A DNA stretch of 8,070 nt from Sulfurovum sp. (GTDB lineage: Bacteria > Campylobacterota > Campylobacteria > Campylobacterales > Sulfurovaceae), in NCBI GenBank assembly GCA_024763575.1, contig JANTFF010000022.1:1-8070 (forward strand). The letters run 5' to 3'. Of the stretch, positions 6,455 through 8,070 are shown piece after piece; position 1 is the first letter of the stretch, and every line of letters starts with the position of its first letter. The notes under the pieces were generated by a model. It had not been told where the DNA came from, searched no databases, and was given only the letters and a program-made list of their open reading frames with translations. The position numbers and the translations under genes are program-made.

Positions 6455-7023
6455 ATCTTTTTTAGTGCTTTTTGATATTCATTGGGATAATTGAGATTAG
6501 CAAATACATCTTTTTGAGTAAAAGTAACTTTTTGAGTGTTTAGCTCTTTTAATAAAGCTTGTAATTTATGATTATTATCATCCAAAAACTCTCTAGCTTT
6601 TGGTAATATACTCTTCCTATATATTCCACATAAAGGCTCTATCCCATTAGGTGAGGAAGCGACAATAACATCTTTGAATGAGAGTGCATCGGTATATAAT
6701 TTTTCAATAATAGTAGAATCTACAAAAGGAGCATCCACACTCAAAATAAAAACTTCATCTATATCAATAGCCTCAAATATAGATACCAATCCAACTAATG
6801 GTGACGAGTCATTAGAGCAATCCTCTATAATAGTTGCATCAAAATCAAATTTATTAGACTTAGCAGAGATATAAACTATATCAAAAATATTAGAGAGTCT
6901 ATTATATTGATATTCAGCTAAAGAAGAGAAAGTACCAAAAGGTAAAAGAGATTTATCCTCTCCCATACGAGAACTCTTCCCACCTGCAAAAATTACACAA
7001 ACCCTAAATTTTTCACTATTCAT
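6451..7023 (-). CDS. mobA: Molybdenum cofactor guanylyltransferase
   Basis: MobA transfers GMP from GTP to molybdopterin-Mo to make the MGD cofactor of periplasmic molybdoenzymes such as nitrate reductase and formate dehydrogenase. The 190-residue length is normal. The nucleotide-binding signature FAGGKSSRMGEDKSLLPF is at residues 12-29, Asp97 in SVDAPFV is the metal-binding position, and the family end motif appears as NLNYPNEYQKAL. SPLVGL at about 74-79 replaces the more usual GPLAG, a mild variation. The ATG at 7023 lies 14 nt after the dacB stop and sits inside a 14-bp tandem duplication; no good Shine-Dalgarno precedes it, so coupling to dacB translation is likely. No molybdenum enzyme or other cofactor gene is in the window. 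The start codon and spacing appear to be a product of the duplication. Confidence 0.95.
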   Translation of the reverse strand: MNSEKFRVCVIFAGGKSSRMGEDKSLLPFGTFSSLAEYQYNRLSNIFDIVYISAKSNKFDFDATIIEDCSNDSSPLVGLVSIFEAIDIDEVFILSVDAPFVDSTIIEKLYTDALSFKDVIVASSPNGIEPLCGIYRKSILPKAREFLDDNNHKLQALLKELNTQKVTFTQKDVFANLNYPNEYQKALKKI

Positions 7024-7036
7024 TTTTCACTATTCA
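7008..7036. repeat. Perfect 14-bp tandem duplication across the mobA start
   Basis: On the minus strand the unit TGAATAGTGAAAAA occurs twice in direct succession (7036-7023 and 7022-7009), and the identity extends one further base. The upstream copy lies in the dacB-mobA gap and the downstream copy encodes the start of MobA. Each copy can encode MNSEK. From the GTG at 7037 that peptide ends at a TGA (7022-7020) which overlaps the mobA ATG (7023-7021) in an ATGA arrangement. Confidence 0.95.
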
Positions 7037-7037
7037 C

Positions 7038-8070
7038 TTACAAAGTATCAGCAACCCACTCAATAACTCTATTGGCTAACTTCCGTCCATATCGAGCAGA
7101 ATATTTATCATTGACTAATACTACAACAATATATCTCTCTCCTGAAGCACCTTCAACATATCCAGCAATATTAGCAACTCCTCTAATCGTTCCTGTTTTC
7201 ATCCATGCTCTACCATAGACTGTACTATTACGAAATCTATTATGAATAGTACCATCAATTCCTGCAATAGATAAAACATTCATCCATCTATCTCCGTAAG
7301 TAACTCCTGCATGTTTTAGTAGATTTGCCAAAGATTTAGCTGTAACTCTTGATACACGAGAGAGTCCTGAACCATTTGAAATATAAGTAGAATTTGGTTC
7401 TAATATATTATAACGGTTTAAAATTCTCTTAACTGCATTTTGTCCCTTTAGAGTATTAATTGGAGGAGAATATAGTTTAGAACCTAGTGTCAAAAATAGC
7501 TGTCTAGCCATTAAATTATCACTTTTTTTAGCAATAGTAGAGATAACACTCTCTAAAGTAGGAGAGTAGTGAGAAAATAGATATTTAGCTTTTTTTGGCA
7601 GACGACGAAGTTTCATTTTGCCATTACAAGAGATACCTTCTCTTTTCATTTTTCCTTTTAGAGCATAATAAAAAGATTTATAAGGTTGAGTTATTACTTT
7701 ACATATTTTTCTATCACCACAACGTTTTGCTAATCGTCCAGAAAAGGTAATAATAGATTGACTTCCTCTCTTTTTAATACTCACTTTTGGCCATGAACGA
7801 CCTCTTCTACAACTTCCATTTACAGGTTTAATCCTATTAACAACTTTATAACTCCAATCTGGAATATCCCTTTTGATTTTAATAGCTCTACCTGCTGAAG
7901 TAACACACATAGTACTTTTTCGTTTGTTAAACATCAAAGCATCAGGCATGGCATTATAGGGACTATATCTATTTCTATCAAAACCTGAATTGTTTCTATT
8001 TGATACTTGAAATAGTGTTCTATCTATAACAATATTTCCTAATATTTTACGAATACCTAATGATTTGAGA
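7038..8070 (-). CDS. dacB: D-Ala-D-Ala carboxypeptidase/endopeptidase, PBP4 (5' partial)
   Basis: This is a class C penicillin-binding protein that trims or cleaves peptidoglycan cross-links in the periplasm. The frame is open to the window edge: upstream of the internal ATG at 7949 it reads LKSLGIRKILGNIVIDRTLF and then RYSPYNAMPDALMFN, which is typical PBP4, so 7949 is not the start. Counting from that Met, the SxN motif is SDN at 143-145 (7515-7523, in IAKKSDNLMARQL), NGSGLSR is at 192-198 and the KTG motif is at 251-253 (7191-7199, in MKTGTIRGVANIAGYV). The signal peptide and the SxxK active-site serine must lie beyond 8070. The region before SDN is unusually basic and carries five cysteines (15, 47, 77, 83, 108), possibly disulfide-bonded. 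mobA follows after 14 nt. Confidence 0.94.
   Translation of the reverse strand, partial: LKSLGIRKILGNIVIDRTLFQVSNRNNSGFDRNRYSPYNAMPDALMFNKRKSTMCVTSAGRAIKIKRDIPDWSYKVVNRIKPVNGSCRRGRSWPKVSIKKRGSQSIITFSGRLAKRCGDRKICKVITQPYKSFYYALKGKMKREGISCNGKMKLRRLPKKAKYLFSHYSPTLESVISTIAKKSDNLMARQLFLTLGSKLYSPPINTLKGQNAVKRILNRYNILEPNSTYISNGSGLSRVSRVTAKSLANLLKHAGVTYGDRWMNVLSIAGIDGTIHNRFRNSTVYGRAWMKTGTIRGVANIAGYVEGASGERYIVVVLVNDKYSARYGRKLANRVIEWVADTL

Noticed and set aside
7947..7949. ATG as the start of the DacB protein
   Set aside because: The frame stays open to position 8070, and the extra residues match the PBP4 pattern up to YNAMPDALMFN.
1..8070. CRISPR array, mobile element, toxin-antitoxin or defence island
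   Set aside because: No spaced repeats, transposase, integrase, tRNA-associated att site or defence-type protein is visible; the genes are housekeeping or common accessory types with even base composition.

Overview
This is an AT-rich window (roughly one third GC by eye) of ordinary bacterial chromosome, densely packed with genes. The gene order tig-clpP-def, the AT-rich codon use, TATAAT-type -10 boxes without a clear -35, and the style of the MobA, LysR and DacB proteins all suggest a member of the Campylobacterota (epsilonproteobacteria; Sulfurimonas/Sulfurovum/Arcobacter-like). The lineage is an inference from protein character and gene order; it was not checked by a search.

Layout. Positions 1-2300 (+) hold a protein-biogenesis operon: trigger factor (5' end outside the window), ClpP protease and peptide deformylase, with gaps of 2 and 10 nt. 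These act on nascent chains as they leave the ribosome (folding, N-formyl removal) and on protein turnover. Positions 2297-4161 (-) hold an unrecognised 195-residue charged, helical protein and a BaiN/HI0933-like FAD-dependent oxidoreductase. Positions 4212-5413 (+) hold a two-gene unit, a small DUF2892-like membrane protein whose stop codon overlaps the GTG start of purM (purine synthesis). Positions 5414-5557 are intergenic, with an extended -10 promoter and a 7-bp inverted repeat, and lead into a CysL/YeiE-like LysR regulator (5558-6454, +). Positions 6451-8070 (-) hold a dacB-mobA pair: a PBP4-type D-Ala-D-Ala carboxypeptidase (N-terminus outside the window) followed by the molybdenum cofactor guanylyltransferase.

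Both convergent junctions (2297-2300 and 6451-6454) overlap by exactly 4 nt, with interlocked stop codons and no visible terminator. The divergent junction at 4161-4212 has overlapping -10 boxes on the two strands. The most distinctive local feature is a perfect 14-bp tandem duplication across the dacB-mobA junction. It appears to have turned a GTG start of mobA into an ATG start and left behind a five-codon mini-ORF that repeats the first five MobA residues.

I found no tRNA, rRNA, CRISPR array, insertion sequence, phage gene or defence system, and no stretch over 300 bases without a gene. I see no previously undescribed multi-gene system here; the points worth following up are small-scale ones.
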